This document shows, one piece after another, positions 54,044-63,116 of a DNA stretch of 64,000 nucleotides (the stretch's first letter is position 1; each line of letters opens with the position of its first letter). The DNA is from DATMRF01 sp035566435 (GTDB taxonomy: Bacteria; Verrucomicrobiota; Verrucomicrobiia; Limisphaerales; UBA8199). The notes beneath the pieces were generated by a model. The model saw only the letters and a list, made by a program, of their open reading frames with translations. It searched no databases and had not been told where the DNA came from. The stretch is taken from positions 30,107 through 94,106 of the forward strand of contig DATMRF010000130.1 in NCBI GenBank assembly GCA_035566435.1, written 5' to 3'. The position numbers and the translations under genes were made by a program.

Positions 54044-55240
54044 GTGAAAGCTGAGATTGATATCTTACTCCTTGAAGACAGTCCTGCGGACGCCGAGCTT
54101 GTTACGCACGCTTTGTTGCGCGGGGGGCTAGGCTTTAAGGTCGAGCACGTGGACAGCAAGCGCGCTTTTATTCACCGCATCGAGCAACACGTTCCCGATT
54201 TGATCCTCTCGGACTTTTCTCTGCCAACCATTGATGGTTACACGGCCCTGGCCATTGCTCAGAAGAAATGTCCTGATGTTCCATTCATTTTTGTGTCGGG
54301 AACGCTCGGCGAGGAAACGGCGATTGAAACGTTGAAAAAAGGCGCTACCGATTACGTGCTGAAGCATCGCTTGGCGCGGCTCGTGCCATCCGTGCAACGG
54401 GCGTTGCGTGAAGCCAAGGAACGGACTGGGCGGCGGCGCGCGCAGGAACAACTCCGACGGTCGAATAACCAACTGCGCACGCTTTCGGTTTATTTGCAGC
54501 ATGTTCGTGAAGAAGAGCAGATTCGCATCGCGCGGGAAGTTCACGATGAACTGGGTCAGTCGTTGACCGGCTTGAAGCTGCAACTGACCTGGCTGGCGAG
54601 ACGGCTGCCGAAGCGATCGAAGCTGCTTCACGGCAAAGCGCGGTCAATGACGGCCCACATTGACGAAACCATTCAGGCCGTTCGCCGCATCGCCACCGAG
54701 CTTCGCCCCGGCGTCCTTGACACCGCCGGATTGCTGGCCGCGCTGGAATGGCAGGCGAACCAATTCCAAATGCAGACGGGAATTGGCTGCGAGGTGACGG
54801 CGGAGATGATAGAAACGCGTTGGGACCAGGAACTCAACACCGCGTTCTTCCGCATTTTTCAGGAGGCGCTCACCAACGTCATCCGCCACGCAAACGCGAC
54901 AAAAGTGGAAGTGCGTCTGGCTGAAACCGACGGCCAAGTCGTGCTCGAAGTGAAGGACAACGGCCGCGGCATTTCCGAGGCCGAAATTCATAACACGAAA
55001 TCGATTGGACTGCTCGGCATTCGCGAGCGCGCGGCCTTGCTGGGCGGGACCTTGCGCATCGAAGGCGGGCGCGGCAAGGGCACAACCTTGACGGCCCGCA
55101 TTCCCGAGACATTCGTAGTGCGGACCCGATTGCATTCACATGAGAATTCTTATCACAGAAGACCACGCCGTCGTGCGAGAAGGTTTGAAACTCATTCTCG
55201 CCGATCACTTCAAGAAAGCCGTATTCGGCGAAGCGCGTAA
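54044..55240 (+). CDS. Receiver-HisKA_3 histidine kinase (NarX/UhpB-type)
   Basis: 398 residues from GTG 54044, where the receiver begins (EIDILLLEDSPADAEL; D57 in LILSDFSLP). The kinase part has the HisKA_3 motif IAREVHDELGQSLTGLKLQL (H167) and an HATPase with NVIRHANATKVEV, DNGRGI and GLLGIRERAALLGG. Its partner is the NarL-type regulator encoded next. The reading frame runs 101 bases into that gene after the normal family end TLTARIPE; the last 40 residues (HSHENSYHRRPRRR and on) look non-native, as if the original stop was lost. Confidence 0.92.
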   Translation: MKAEIDILLLEDSPADAELVTHALLRGGLGFKVEHVDSKRAFIHRIEQHVPDLILSDFSLPTIDGYTALAIAQKKCPDVPFIFVSGTLGEETAIETLKKGATDYVLKHRLARLVPSVQRALREAKERTGRRRAQEQLRRSNNQLRTLSVYLQHVREEEQIRIAREVHDELGQSLTGLKLQLTWLARRLPKRSKLLHGKARSMTAHIDETIQAVRRIATELRPGVLDTAGLLAALEWQANQFQMQTGIGCEVTAEMIETRWDQELNTAFFRIFQEALTNVIRHANATKVEVRLAETDGQVVLEVKDNGRGISEAEIHNTKSIGLLGIRERAALLGGTLRIEGGRGKGTTLTARIPETFVVRTRLHSHENSYHRRPRRRARRFETHSRRSLQESRIRRSA

Positions 55241-55769
55241 CGCCACTGAGGCGTTGGCTCGCGTCTGGAAGGAGAAATGGGACGTGGTGTTGCTCGACAT
55301 CACGATGCCTGGCCGCAGCGGCCTGGAGGTGCTGAAGGAAATCAAGCGCTCGCGCCCGCGGTTGCCGGTGCTGATCTTGAGCATGCATCCCGAAGACCAA
55401 TTCGCCGTGCGCCTGTTCAAGGCGGGCGCGGCGGGCTATCTTACTAAAGAAAGCGCGGGCGACGAATTGGTCGGCGCCATCAAGAAACTTGTCGGAGGCG
55501 GGCGCTACATCAGCCCATCGCTCGCGGAACGAATGGCATCGTACCTGACCATTGACGTTCAGAAAGCGCCGCACGAGCGATTGTCAGACCGGGAATTTTT
55601 GATTTTGCGAATGATCGCCTCCGGCAAGCAAGTCAGCCAAGTCGCCAAAGAGCTGTCCCTCAGCGTTTCCACCGTCAGCACTTACCGCGCGCGCATCCTT
55701 GAAAAAATGGACATGAAGAACAACGCCGAGCTGACGCATTACGCGCTGCAGAAGGATTTAGTGGAATGA
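55140..55769 (+). CDS. NarL/FixJ-type response regulator
   Basis: 209 residues: receiver (D53 in VVLLDITMPGRSG, LITEDHAVVREG) and a LuxR-type helix-turn-helix (LSDREFLILRMIASGKQVSQVAKELSLSVSTVSTYRARILEKM). It should be phosphorylated by the preceding kinase and regulate transcription, plausibly of the export genes that follow about 100 bases downstream. Start ATG 55140 lies inside the kinase gene. Confidence 0.95.
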   Translation: MRILITEDHAVVREGLKLILADHFKKAVFGEARNATEALARVWKEKWDVVLLDITMPGRSGLEVLKEIKRSRPRLPVLILSMHPEDQFAVRLFKAGAAGYLTKESAGDELVGAIKKLVGGGRYISPSLAERMASYLTIDVQKAPHERLSDREFLILRMIASGKQVSQVAKELSLSVSTVSTYRARILEKMDMKNNAELTHYALQKDLVE

Positions 55770-55871
55770 TAGCATGGTGGGTGCTTTCCCCGTTTGGCTC
55801 TCAGGTCTTCACCCACTAACGGTCGACGTGTTCCAGGCGGAGAATGCACAGGTAGAAACGGTAAAACACGC

Positions 55872-58805
55872 ATGAGCAACGAATCCAACGGGAATCGCGG
55901 GTCCTCATTTCCTTTCGGCAACGGTCACTCACCCGGGCGGGCGCGTTCACAATCGCAAGGGCGAGATCCGGCCGTGGGGAAGGGCGACGTGCCAGCGTCC
56001 GCGCGGCAAGAAGCGCCGCAGTTCGGCGCGGCGGATCTGTTGCCCTTCGTGGACGCGCTGGGGCGGCGTTGGCAGTGGCTGTTGGTCGGCGGAGTGGCGA
56101 TGGCAACGGTCGGTTTGTTTTCCGGTTTGTTTCTTTGGAAAAACAGCTACACCGCGTCGGCGCAATTGATCCGTCAGGCTTCGGCGCATGTGATGGAAGT
56201 TCTCGGTGATCGCGAGCTTGAACCGAACACATACGCCAGTCTGCTGCGCGCACCGGAATTAATGCGGCGAGTCGCAGCCCAAGCCAGACCGCCGCTTCCG
56301 GCCGAGTCGTTAGCCACGAAGCTCAACATCACTCCGGAAAGGAACAGTGATGTCCTCCTCATCGCCGTCTCGACCGCCGATGGGCAGAGCGCGGTGGACC
56401 TTGCGAATCTTTACGCGCGGGAAGCCGTAAGCTTTACGCAGGAATTACAAACCAATGCCGCCGCACGAGTCAGCCTCTTCCTCTCACAACAACTTGCCCC
56501 GCTTGAGGATGAACTTACCGCGTTGAACAAGACGCCGCAACAAGTAGTGGCGTTGCGCCGTGCGGTTGCGGCGCCCTTGCCATTACTCGACAAGCTCCAA
56601 GCCGCGCGGCTTGAACTGGCGGATCTGCTGGCGCGTTACACCGATCGACATCCGCTCGTGCGGGAACAGCGGGCAAAAATTGCCGCGATCGAAGGTCAAT
56701 TGTCGCAACTGCCCAAAACGGCCGAAATGTCACCGGGAGTTTCGGACGATGCGAGCGCTGAGCCGCTCATGCAGGGACGCGATCCCGTTTTCATGCAGAC
56801 GAAACTTCAATCGCTGGAAAACGCGCGGCTGACGTTGCTCGGGCAGAAACAAGCAGCGCTGTCCTTGGAAACACATCCGCCCGGGACGTGCCAGTTAATC
56901 GCGCCGGCTACGCTCAAAGAAGTGCTTGCGCACAAGCGAACCGCGAAGGTGACGGTGCTCACGGGATTCGGAGGCGTGCTCGGCTTGCTGATAGCCGGCG
57001 TCTTGATTTTGCTAGGTGAGGCGGTGGACCCTCGGCTCAAGACGGCGGCTGATGTGCAACGCGTTACGCGTCTGCCGGTGGTTGCGTCGGCTGCCGACCT
57101 GGCGCGCCTGACCGAAGCGGAACAGAAGAATTGGGCGTTTCGCGCGTGGACAAGCTTGCAGCACTTGCTCAGCCCGTCGCCCAACCAGGGGTTCGTTTGC
57201 GGCATCACCTCCTCGGAAAATGGCGAAGGGCGCTCGACATGGGTCAGGTTGCTGGCCGACGCGGCGAGCCAACGCGGTTTTCGGGTGCTGACCATTGTGG
57301 CGCGCCCGCCGGAGCACAACGGCAAAGCGATTGCCGAAACAGGATTGGCTGCGAACGATACGTTTGATTTGGAGACGGTGCCGCCCGCGAATGGCAACGA
57401 AGCGCTGGTGGTGAGCAATGTTCTCACCACACCTGAAGAGGTGACGCAGAAATTGATTGGCCCCAACCCGGAACCAGTGGTTCAGGTTCCGCTGCCTGGC
57501 TGGGTGTGGAATCTCGAACGTCGCAAGCAATGGCACGCCGCGCTGCGGCACTGGAGCCAGATTGACAACATCGCGCTGCTGGTCGAATTGCCGCCCGCGT
57601 CCATGCCCGAGACGGTGCTGCTGGCGGAGAATCTTCCTAACTTAATCTGGCTGGCGGACGGCGAAAAGGCGACTGCCGGGAAGACCCGCGAACAATTGGA
57701 AACGCTGCGCAACGCGCGTTGCCATCTGGCCGGGGCGGTGTTGAATCGCGCGCGAGTTTCGTTTTTCACAAATCGTTTTGCGCGCTGGTTGGGCTGCGCT
57801 GCATTGCTCTTCGGACTGCACGGCTTGTCGGCGTATAGCCAGGAGAGTGAAGTTCAATCCGCGAACGCAGCAACTGGCGTGGCGAATACGAATCTTTCGT
57901 TCTCAGTCGTCACGCCCGCGCAACGCGCCGCGTGGCAGCAGCGATTGACGCTGGGCCCCGGTGATGTGATGACACTTGCGCTATGGGGCGAACCGACCTT
58001 GACCCAAACGGAAGTCGCGATCGGTCCCGACGGCCGAATCAGCTTTGCCGAGGCGCAGGACGTTCTGGCCACCGGGCTGACCGTGGACGAGTTGCGCGCC
58101 AAGATGAACGAGGAACTCGGCAAGTATCGCCGCGCGCCGCAAACGATGATCACGCCCGTCGCGTTCAGGAGCAAAAAATATTACATGCTCGGTCGCGTGA
58201 TGACCAAGGGCGTTTACATCCTTGACCGACCCATCACCGTGCTTGAAGCCGTGGCGCGCGCGCATGGATTTGAAACCGGCCTGGTGGAGCGGAACATCAT
58301 TGGTGTGGCAGACTTCTCGCGAAGTTTTCTGATGCGTCGCGGAAAGCGCATTGCGCTCAACTTCGAAAACCTGTTCCAGAATGGCGATCTTTCGCAGAAC
58401 CTCAGCATCGAGCCGGGCGATTACATTTATTTCCCGGGCACGAACGTGAAGGAGGTTTACATCCTCGGCGAAGTGCGTTTGCCCGGACCGACTACCTACA
58501 CGCCGAACTTGACGCTGATGGCTGCGATTTCCACAAGGGCCGGTTTCACAGAACGCGCTTACAAGGGAAGGGTCCTCGTCGTCCGTGGGTCGTTGAACAA
58601 GCCGGAAACCTTTGCCATTGAGACCAAGGACATTCTCGCCGGGAAAACGCCTGATTTTCAATTACAGCCCAAGGACATCATTTTTGTGAACTCCCGCCCG
58701 TTCATCTACGCCGAAGAATTGGCGGACCTGGCCGTCACGGCGTTTCTGCAATCCATTGTAACAGCGACGGTCGGCAATCAGGTGATCTTGCCGTTCCACA
58801 ACTGA
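55872..58805 (+). CDS. Wzc-like chain-length/kinase-like protein fused to Wza-like export domain
   Basis: 977 residues from ATG 55872. Part 1: Wzz region with membrane helices near 68-92 and 363-388 and an extended coiled segment between. Part 2 (about 430-630): tyrosine-kinase-like P-loop fold; its Walker A reads SSENGEGRST, with arginine where the catalytic lysine normally is, and there is no tyrosine cluster. Part 3: a third hydrophobic segment (WLGCAALLFGLHGLSAYS, about 640-656), then a Poly_export domain (LGPGDVMTLALWGEPTLTQTEV) and SLBB domains. Co-polymerase and outer-membrane export functions are normally separate proteins; here one chain would span inner membrane and periplasm. Confidence 0.88.
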   Translation: MSNESNGNRGSSFPFGNGHSPGRARSQSQGRDPAVGKGDVPASARQEAPQFGAADLLPFVDALGRRWQWLLVGGVAMATVGLFSGLFLWKNSYTASAQLIRQASAHVMEVLGDRELEPNTYASLLRAPELMRRVAAQARPPLPAESLATKLNITPERNSDVLLIAVSTADGQSAVDLANLYAREAVSFTQELQTNAAARVSLFLSQQLAPLEDELTALNKTPQQVVALRRAVAAPLPLLDKLQAARLELADLLARYTDRHPLVREQRAKIAAIEGQLSQLPKTAEMSPGVSDDASAEPLMQGRDPVFMQTKLQSLENARLTLLGQKQAALSLETHPPGTCQLIAPATLKEVLAHKRTAKVTVLTGFGGVLGLLIAGVLILLGEAVDPRLKTAADVQRVTRLPVVASAADLARLTEAEQKNWAFRAWTSLQHLLSPSPNQGFVCGITSSENGEGRSTWVRLLADAASQRGFRVLTIVARPPEHNGKAIAETGLAANDTFDLETVPPANGNEALVVSNVLTTPEEVTQKLIGPNPEPVVQVPLPGWVWNLERRKQWHAALRHWSQIDNIALLVELPPASMPETVLLAENLPNLIWLADGEKATAGKTREQLETLRNARCHLAGAVLNRARVSFFTNRFARWLGCAALLFGLHGLSAYSQESEVQSANAATGVANTNLSFSVVTPAQRAAWQQRLTLGPGDVMTLALWGEPTLTQTEVAIGPDGRISFAEAQDVLATGLTVDELRAKMNEELGKYRRAPQTMITPVAFRSKKYYMLGRVMTKGVYILDRPITVLEAVARAHGFETGLVERNIIGVADFSRSFLMRRGKRIALNFENLFQNGDLSQNLSIEPGDYIYFPGTNVKEVYILGEVRLPGPTTYTPNLTLMAAISTRAGFTERAYKGRVLVVRGSLNKPETFAIETKDILAGKTPDFQLQPKDIIFVNSRPFIYAEELADLAVTAFLQSIVTATVGNQVILPFHN

Positions 58806-58810
58806 ACACG

Positions 58811-60055
58811 ATGAAAAACACCATTATCTTAAACCGGGTGTGTTGCGGAGGTTCCGGAGAAGAATCCCTTCGGGATTGGAGAATTGAAAGCCTGCCCCGC
58901 ACGTTTCACGCGAGCATTCGCTGGGTGTTCACCACCAGCCTGCTCTTTGGGTTCGTGGTCTTTGCCGGTTGCCGCAACGGGACGCCGCAGTTCTCCAACG
59001 CCAACTTCGGCGCACCTGGGTCACGTGCCGCCGTCAGCCAAATCGAGACAACGACGCTGACCAACGACCTGGACCGGGGTTTGCTTGAGGTCCCGACGCG
59101 GATGTTCACGCTGGGGCCGGGAGATCGGCTCGAATTGGAATTGATGGGCGATCCGGCGTCGCGGACGATGACAGTGGTTGCGCCGGACGGAAAACTTTAT
59201 TTTAACCTGGTGCCAGGCGTTGATGTGTGGGGGCTCACTTTGACGGAAGCCAAGACGCGGCTGGAAAACACGTTCACGAATTATGTCCGCGAGCAGCCGC
59301 GCATCGCGATGACCCTTCGTGGCGTGGAGAGCAAACGCCTGTGGGTCCTCGGATGCGTGCAGGCGCCTGGCGTTTATGCCATGGCGACGCCGATAACACT
59401 GCTGGATTCGATTTCGATGGCCGGCGGCACGTTGAGCATGACTTCGTTTCGAGACCAGGCCGCGGCGGGCATCGGGGAGGAACTGGCCGATTTGAAGCGC
59501 AGTTTCGTTCTTCGGCAAGGCAAATTCCTGCCCGTGGATTTCAACCGGTTGCTGATTGACGGCGATCTCAGCCAAAATATTTATCTGGAGCCGGATGATT
59601 TCGTTTACCTGCCTGCGGCCACGGCGCGTGAGGTTTACGTTCTCGGCGCAGTGACCCAACCGCGGCCGGTGCCGTACACGGAAGGCATGACCGTGGCCGG
59701 TGCGGTGGCGGGGGCATACGGAACTTTACGTGACGCTTACCTGCCGCACGTTGCGGTCGTGCGCGGCACGCTCGCGGCACCGCAGCTCACCATTGTGAAT
59801 TATCGGAAGATCCTTCGTGGGGAAGCATCCGATATGCTATTGCAGGCCCATGACATCGTGTATGTGCCGCTTTCGCCGTACCGGTATGTGCGTCGCTATG
59901 TTGAAGTCATCCTGAACACTTTCGTCTCCGCCACGGCGATCAATGCAGGTTCGTATGCCGTCACAAAACAGGCGGCCTTTACAGGCGGCGTGTTCATTCC
60001 GGTGGGCAGCGGCATTCAGATCATTCCGCCGGTCTCGCCAACGCCTCCGCGGTGA
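58811..60055 (+). CDS. Polysaccharide export (OPX/Wza-like) lipoprotein
   Basis: 414 residues, starting 6 bases after the previous gene. A long N-terminus with a hydrophobic signal ends at a possible lipobox (VVFAGC, C54). Then Poly_export (LGPGDRLELELMGDPASRTMTVVAPDGKLYFNLV) and SLBB repeats (RLWVLGCVQAPGVYAMATPITLLDSISMAGG, VYVLGAVTQPRPVPY) follow, and a C-terminal region that could form the outer-membrane helix. Second export protein in the operon; it may pair with the SLBB part of the fusion protein. Confidence 0.9.
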   Translation: MKNTIILNRVCCGGSGEESLRDWRIESLPRTFHASIRWVFTTSLLFGFVVFAGCRNGTPQFSNANFGAPGSRAAVSQIETTTLTNDLDRGLLEVPTRMFTLGPGDRLELELMGDPASRTMTVVAPDGKLYFNLVPGVDVWGLTLTEAKTRLENTFTNYVREQPRIAMTLRGVESKRLWVLGCVQAPGVYAMATPITLLDSISMAGGTLSMTSFRDQAAAGIGEELADLKRSFVLRQGKFLPVDFNRLLIDGDLSQNIYLEPDDFVYLPAATAREVYVLGAVTQPRPVPYTEGMTVAGAVAGAYGTLRDAYLPHVAVVRGTLAAPQLTIVNYRKILRGEASDMLLQAHDIVYVPLSPYRYVRRYVEVILNTFVSATAINAGSYAVTKQAAFTGGVFIPVGSGIQIIPPVSPTPPR

Positions 60056-60089
60056 GCACAGCCCGGCCGAGGTTAACAGGACGTTGCAA

Positions 60090-62102
60090 ATGTTTCCATT
60101 TCCTGGGGAAAACGCTTATCACGGTCGCTTGTTCCGATTGAATTCAATCAGAACACTGAGCAGTTTGGCTCCGTTTCGCGCGCTCATAATTCTGGCCGTG
60201 TGCGACTGGTTCAGTTTCATCGCGGCGCCGATTTCAAAAGCGGATACCACGTGGAATTACGCGGTCCAGATCAGCGCCACCGTGCAGAGCGCGCCGCCGC
60301 AAATCACGCTCACCTGGCCACAGGACGATTACGGGGCGATTCGCTACACGGTTTATCGCAAAGCCAAGGGAGACACTTCATGGGGAACCGGTACCGTATT
60401 GTCCGGGGCGACGACCAACTACACTGACACCAGCGTGGTCGAGGGCGCGACCTACGAGTATCAAATCGTCAAAGATGCGACGATGGGTTACCGGGGTTTC
60501 GGCTATATCTTCAGCGGCATTCAAGCGCCGTTGACTGAGGACCGCGGCAAGCTGATTTTGATCGTGGAAAACCGTTACGCCACGGCGCTAACGAACGAAT
60601 TGGCCCGCCTCCAGAGTGATTTAACCGGCGATGGCTGGACGGTCATCCGCCATGAGGTTTCGACCAATGATACTCCGGCGAGTGTTCGCAACCTCATCAT
60701 CGCTGATTACAACCAAGACCCGGCGAACGTGAACACAGTCTTTTTGTTTGGTCACGTGCCGATTCTGCACTCGGGAAATCTAAACTACGACGGCCACCTC
60801 GCTCGTCCCATGCCGGCGGACGCCTATTACGGCGACGTTAATGGTAGTTGGAGCGCCAGTCCCGGGTATTTGCCGTCAGACGTCAAGTTGATGGTAGGGC
60901 GCGCGGACATGTTCGACATGCCGGGAAATTTCGCGCCGATTCCGTGGCCGAGCGAAGCGGAGTTGCTGCGGAATTATTTGAACAAGGACCACAACTCTCG
61001 CCAGAAACTCGTCACCGTGCCGCATCTCGCGCTGATGGGGGATCGTCGAGGAGCCGAAGGCGGACTCGCAACGGCGGCCAGCGGGTATCGAAATTTTCAG
61101 CCACTGCTCGGGCCGAACACAACCATTCAAGCCAACATTGACGACGTGGCCGCGCCGGAAGCGCGGTGGGGTCCCATCCTCGACGCGGCGAGTTACCTCT
61201 GGGCGTACGGCTGCGGGGCCGGAAGCCCGACGAGCGTCGGTTACCTGGGAACCTACGGGGCATACGACGATCTCTACAGTTTTGATGTGGTCGGCCAGGA
61301 TGCGAAAGCGGTGTTCGTTATGCTGTTCGGAAGCTGGTTTGGCAACTGGGACGGAACGGACAACTTAATGCGTTCATTTCTGGCGACGCCGTCGCTCGGT
61401 CTCACCTGTTGTCTGGCCGGGGTGCCGCATTGGTTCGTTCATCATATGGGCCTTGGTGAAACCATTGGATACAGCACGCGGTTGAGCATGAACAACAGCA
61501 CGCTTTACCAGAGCCAAAGCAACACCTTCACGCGAGCAGTTTACATTTCGCTCATGGGGGATCCGACTCTGCGAATGGATCCCGTTGCGCCGCCGAGCGC
61601 ATTGAGCGCAGTGGCGGCCGGCGGCGGCGTGACGCTGAACTGGCAGGCTTCGGCGGATGCCATCCTGGGTTATCACGTTTATCGCAGCGCATCGCCGAGC
61701 GGGCCGTTTGGGCGACTTACAGGTTCACTCGTGGCTGGAAACACGTTCACGGACACAGCCGTTTCGTCGAACACTTACACCTATTTGGTGCGCGCGGTGA
61801 CGTTGCAAACGACGCCAAGCGGAAGCTATTACAACGCGAGTCAGGGCGCCTTTGCGACGATTGACGTGGTCAACGCCGCATTGCGGATTCAACTGTCCGC
61901 GTCTCCAGACGTGAACGGGCTGGCGCTCAGTTGGAATAGCCAGATTGGCGCTGGGTACCGGGTGCTGGCTGAAACGAATCTAAACCAGACCGGCTGGGTT
62001 GCCGTGAGCGGCAGGATGACGGCCACGGGAACGAATACTTCCTGGACAGACGCGAATTTCAATTCCCAGCCCCAGCGGTTTTATCGGATCTCAAGCCCGT
62101 AG
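60090..62102 (+). CDS. Large secreted protein, possible caspase-like (clan CD) core, FN3 domains
   Basis: 670 residues from ATG 60090. A signal peptide (ALIILAVCDWFSFIAAPISKA) precedes an FN3-like domain (ITLTWPQDDYGAIRYTVYRKAKG). The central part (LILIVENRYA, NTVFLFGHVPILHSG, DVKLMVGRADM, SYLWAYGCGAGSP, VFVMLFGSWFGNWD) resembles the gingipain/C25 layout, with H in FGHVP and C in YGCGAG as possible catalytic pair. A second FN3 (LSAVAAGGGVTLNWQASADAILGYHVYRS) and a tail ending FYRISSP follow. Protease activity is a guess from the fold pattern. Located after the export genes, so it may be a surface partner of the polysaccharide. Confidence 0.6.
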   Translation: MFPFPGENAYHGRLFRLNSIRTLSSLAPFRALIILAVCDWFSFIAAPISKADTTWNYAVQISATVQSAPPQITLTWPQDDYGAIRYTVYRKAKGDTSWGTGTVLSGATTNYTDTSVVEGATYEYQIVKDATMGYRGFGYIFSGIQAPLTEDRGKLILIVENRYATALTNELARLQSDLTGDGWTVIRHEVSTNDTPASVRNLIIADYNQDPANVNTVFLFGHVPILHSGNLNYDGHLARPMPADAYYGDVNGSWSASPGYLPSDVKLMVGRADMFDMPGNFAPIPWPSEAELLRNYLNKDHNSRQKLVTVPHLALMGDRRGAEGGLATAASGYRNFQPLLGPNTTIQANIDDVAAPEARWGPILDAASYLWAYGCGAGSPTSVGYLGTYGAYDDLYSFDVVGQDAKAVFVMLFGSWFGNWDGTDNLMRSFLATPSLGLTCCLAGVPHWFVHHMGLGETIGYSTRLSMNNSTLYQSQSNTFTRAVYISLMGDPTLRMDPVAPPSALSAVAAGGGVTLNWQASADAILGYHVYRSASPSGPFGRLTGSLVAGNTFTDTAVSSNTYTYLVRAVTLQTTPSGSYYNASQGAFATIDVVNAALRIQLSASPDVNGLALSWNSQIGAGYRVLAETNLNQTGWVAVSGRMTATGTNTSWTDANFNSQPQRFYRISSP

Positions 62103-62324
62103 GCCGTTTCGCCGGTGAAGCTAGCAGGAGTGCAAGGCACTCCCCCGTCCTTCCCAGACCGACGACGGCGTCTCCCGCGTCCGGCTTTGCGGCCGGGGGC
62201 CGCCGCCAGGCTGGCTCAAGTAAAGATGGAGTTGCAGTTCGGGCCTGAAATTTTTTCCCGTAATTGGGCGTCCGCAGGTGAAATTAAGCGTAATCGAGTG
62301 CAGGCGGGTGGGGCAGACTTCTCT

Positions 62325-62360
62325 ATGCAGATGGCTGCAGATGGCTGCAGATGGCTGCAG
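62325..62360. repeat. 10-bp tandem array, unit ATGGCTGCAG
   Basis: Three perfect copies (62331-62360) preceded by a partial ATGCAG. A 7-bp GATGCGT repeat follows from 62371. Confidence 0.9.
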
Positions 62361-62430
62361 ATAGGGGAGTGATGCGTGATGCGTGATGGGGACACGCGAA
62401 TTCCGGGAATTAGAGCGGGAGGGCTGGCGC

Positions 62431-62465
62431 TTTATGTTTAATTTAGCTTAATTTAGCTTAACTGA
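62431..62465. repeat. 10-bp tandem array, unit ATTTAGCTTA
   Basis: Two perfect units at 62441-62460, a degenerate unit before (TTTATGTTTA) and a partial one after. Confidence 0.85.
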
Positions 62466-62500
62466 GTACAGGGGCGTTAGCGGGGGGCGGGGGAAATTAA

Positions 62501-62540
62501 AGCCGAAGCAAGTCGAAGTTAGCCGAAGTTAGTCGCAGCC
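62501..62540. repeat. 10-bp tandem array, unit AGCCGAAGTT
   Basis: Four units in phase: AGCCGAAGCA, AGTCGAAGTT, AGCCGAAGTT, AGTCGCAGCC. A 9-bp ACGGATGGC repeat lies nearby (about 62573-62600). Confidence 0.85.
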
Positions 62541-62676
62541 GCCGGGCGGCGGCGGTCCTCGGCGTGGGAACACGGTGGACCACGGATGGCACGGATGGCA
62601 CGGATGAGGACGGAGTGGCCACAAAAGAGGAACGAAAAGGCACAAGAAGGTGACATTTTGGGGAAATTTCGATTTT

Positions 62677-62711
62677 GGTCCCGATAGGTCCCGATAGGTC
62701 CCGATAGGTCC
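62677..62711. repeat. 10-bp tandem array, unit GGTCCCGATA
   Basis: Three perfect units plus GGTCC, ending two bases before the left inverted repeat of the IS. Confidence 0.92.
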
Positions 62712-62771
62712 AGTGGGGCTGCCTCGAATTGACGGACAGTGGAATCGGGGAACAGTGAACTGTCCGAACCT

Positions 62772-63116
62772 ATGAAAGAAATACCTGTGCAAGCGCGGCG
62801 AAAGTATGATGCAACCTTCAAGGGTGCAGCGGTCCAGAACTGGGTGAGCAGCGGCAAGTCGGCGGCAGTCATCGGCCATGAGCTGGGGATCGCTGCCAAC
62901 CGGCTGTATGCCTGGCGCAGTGAGTTTGGCCCCTGCGCCGCTGGGGGGAGAGCGGCGGAGGGGCCAAAGCCCGGGTCCACCGCCGATCTGCAATCGCAGT
63001 TGAATGCCACCCGGCGTGAGCTGGCCCGGGTGTGCGAGCAGCGCGACATTTTAAAAAAAACGCTGGGCATTCTCTCCGAACCCCCAGCCAACGCTTTGAA
63101 CGGATCGACGCGATGA
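62772..63116 (+). CDS. IS3-family transposase OrfA
   Basis: 114 residues from ATG 62772. An N-terminal helix-turn-helix (RRKYDATFKGAAVQNWVSSGKSAAVIGHELGIAANRLYAWR) for binding the IS ends and a C-terminal leucine-zipper-like coil (LQSQLNATRRELARVCEQRDILKKTLGIL). The stop overlaps the ATG of orfB (ATGA). Confidence 0.9.
   Translation: MKEIPVQARRKYDATFKGAAVQNWVSSGKSAAVIGHELGIAANRLYAWRSEFGPCAAGGRAAEGPKPGSTADLQSQLNATRRELARVCEQRDILKKTLGILSEPPANALNGSTR

Larger units (their letters stand above)
62103..62713. other. Gene-free region with 10-bp-phased repeats
   Basis: 611 bases without a credible gene. From 62325 on it consists of consecutive short tandem arrays with different units but mostly a 10-bp period; the last one directly abuts the IS element. 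Confidence 0.8.
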
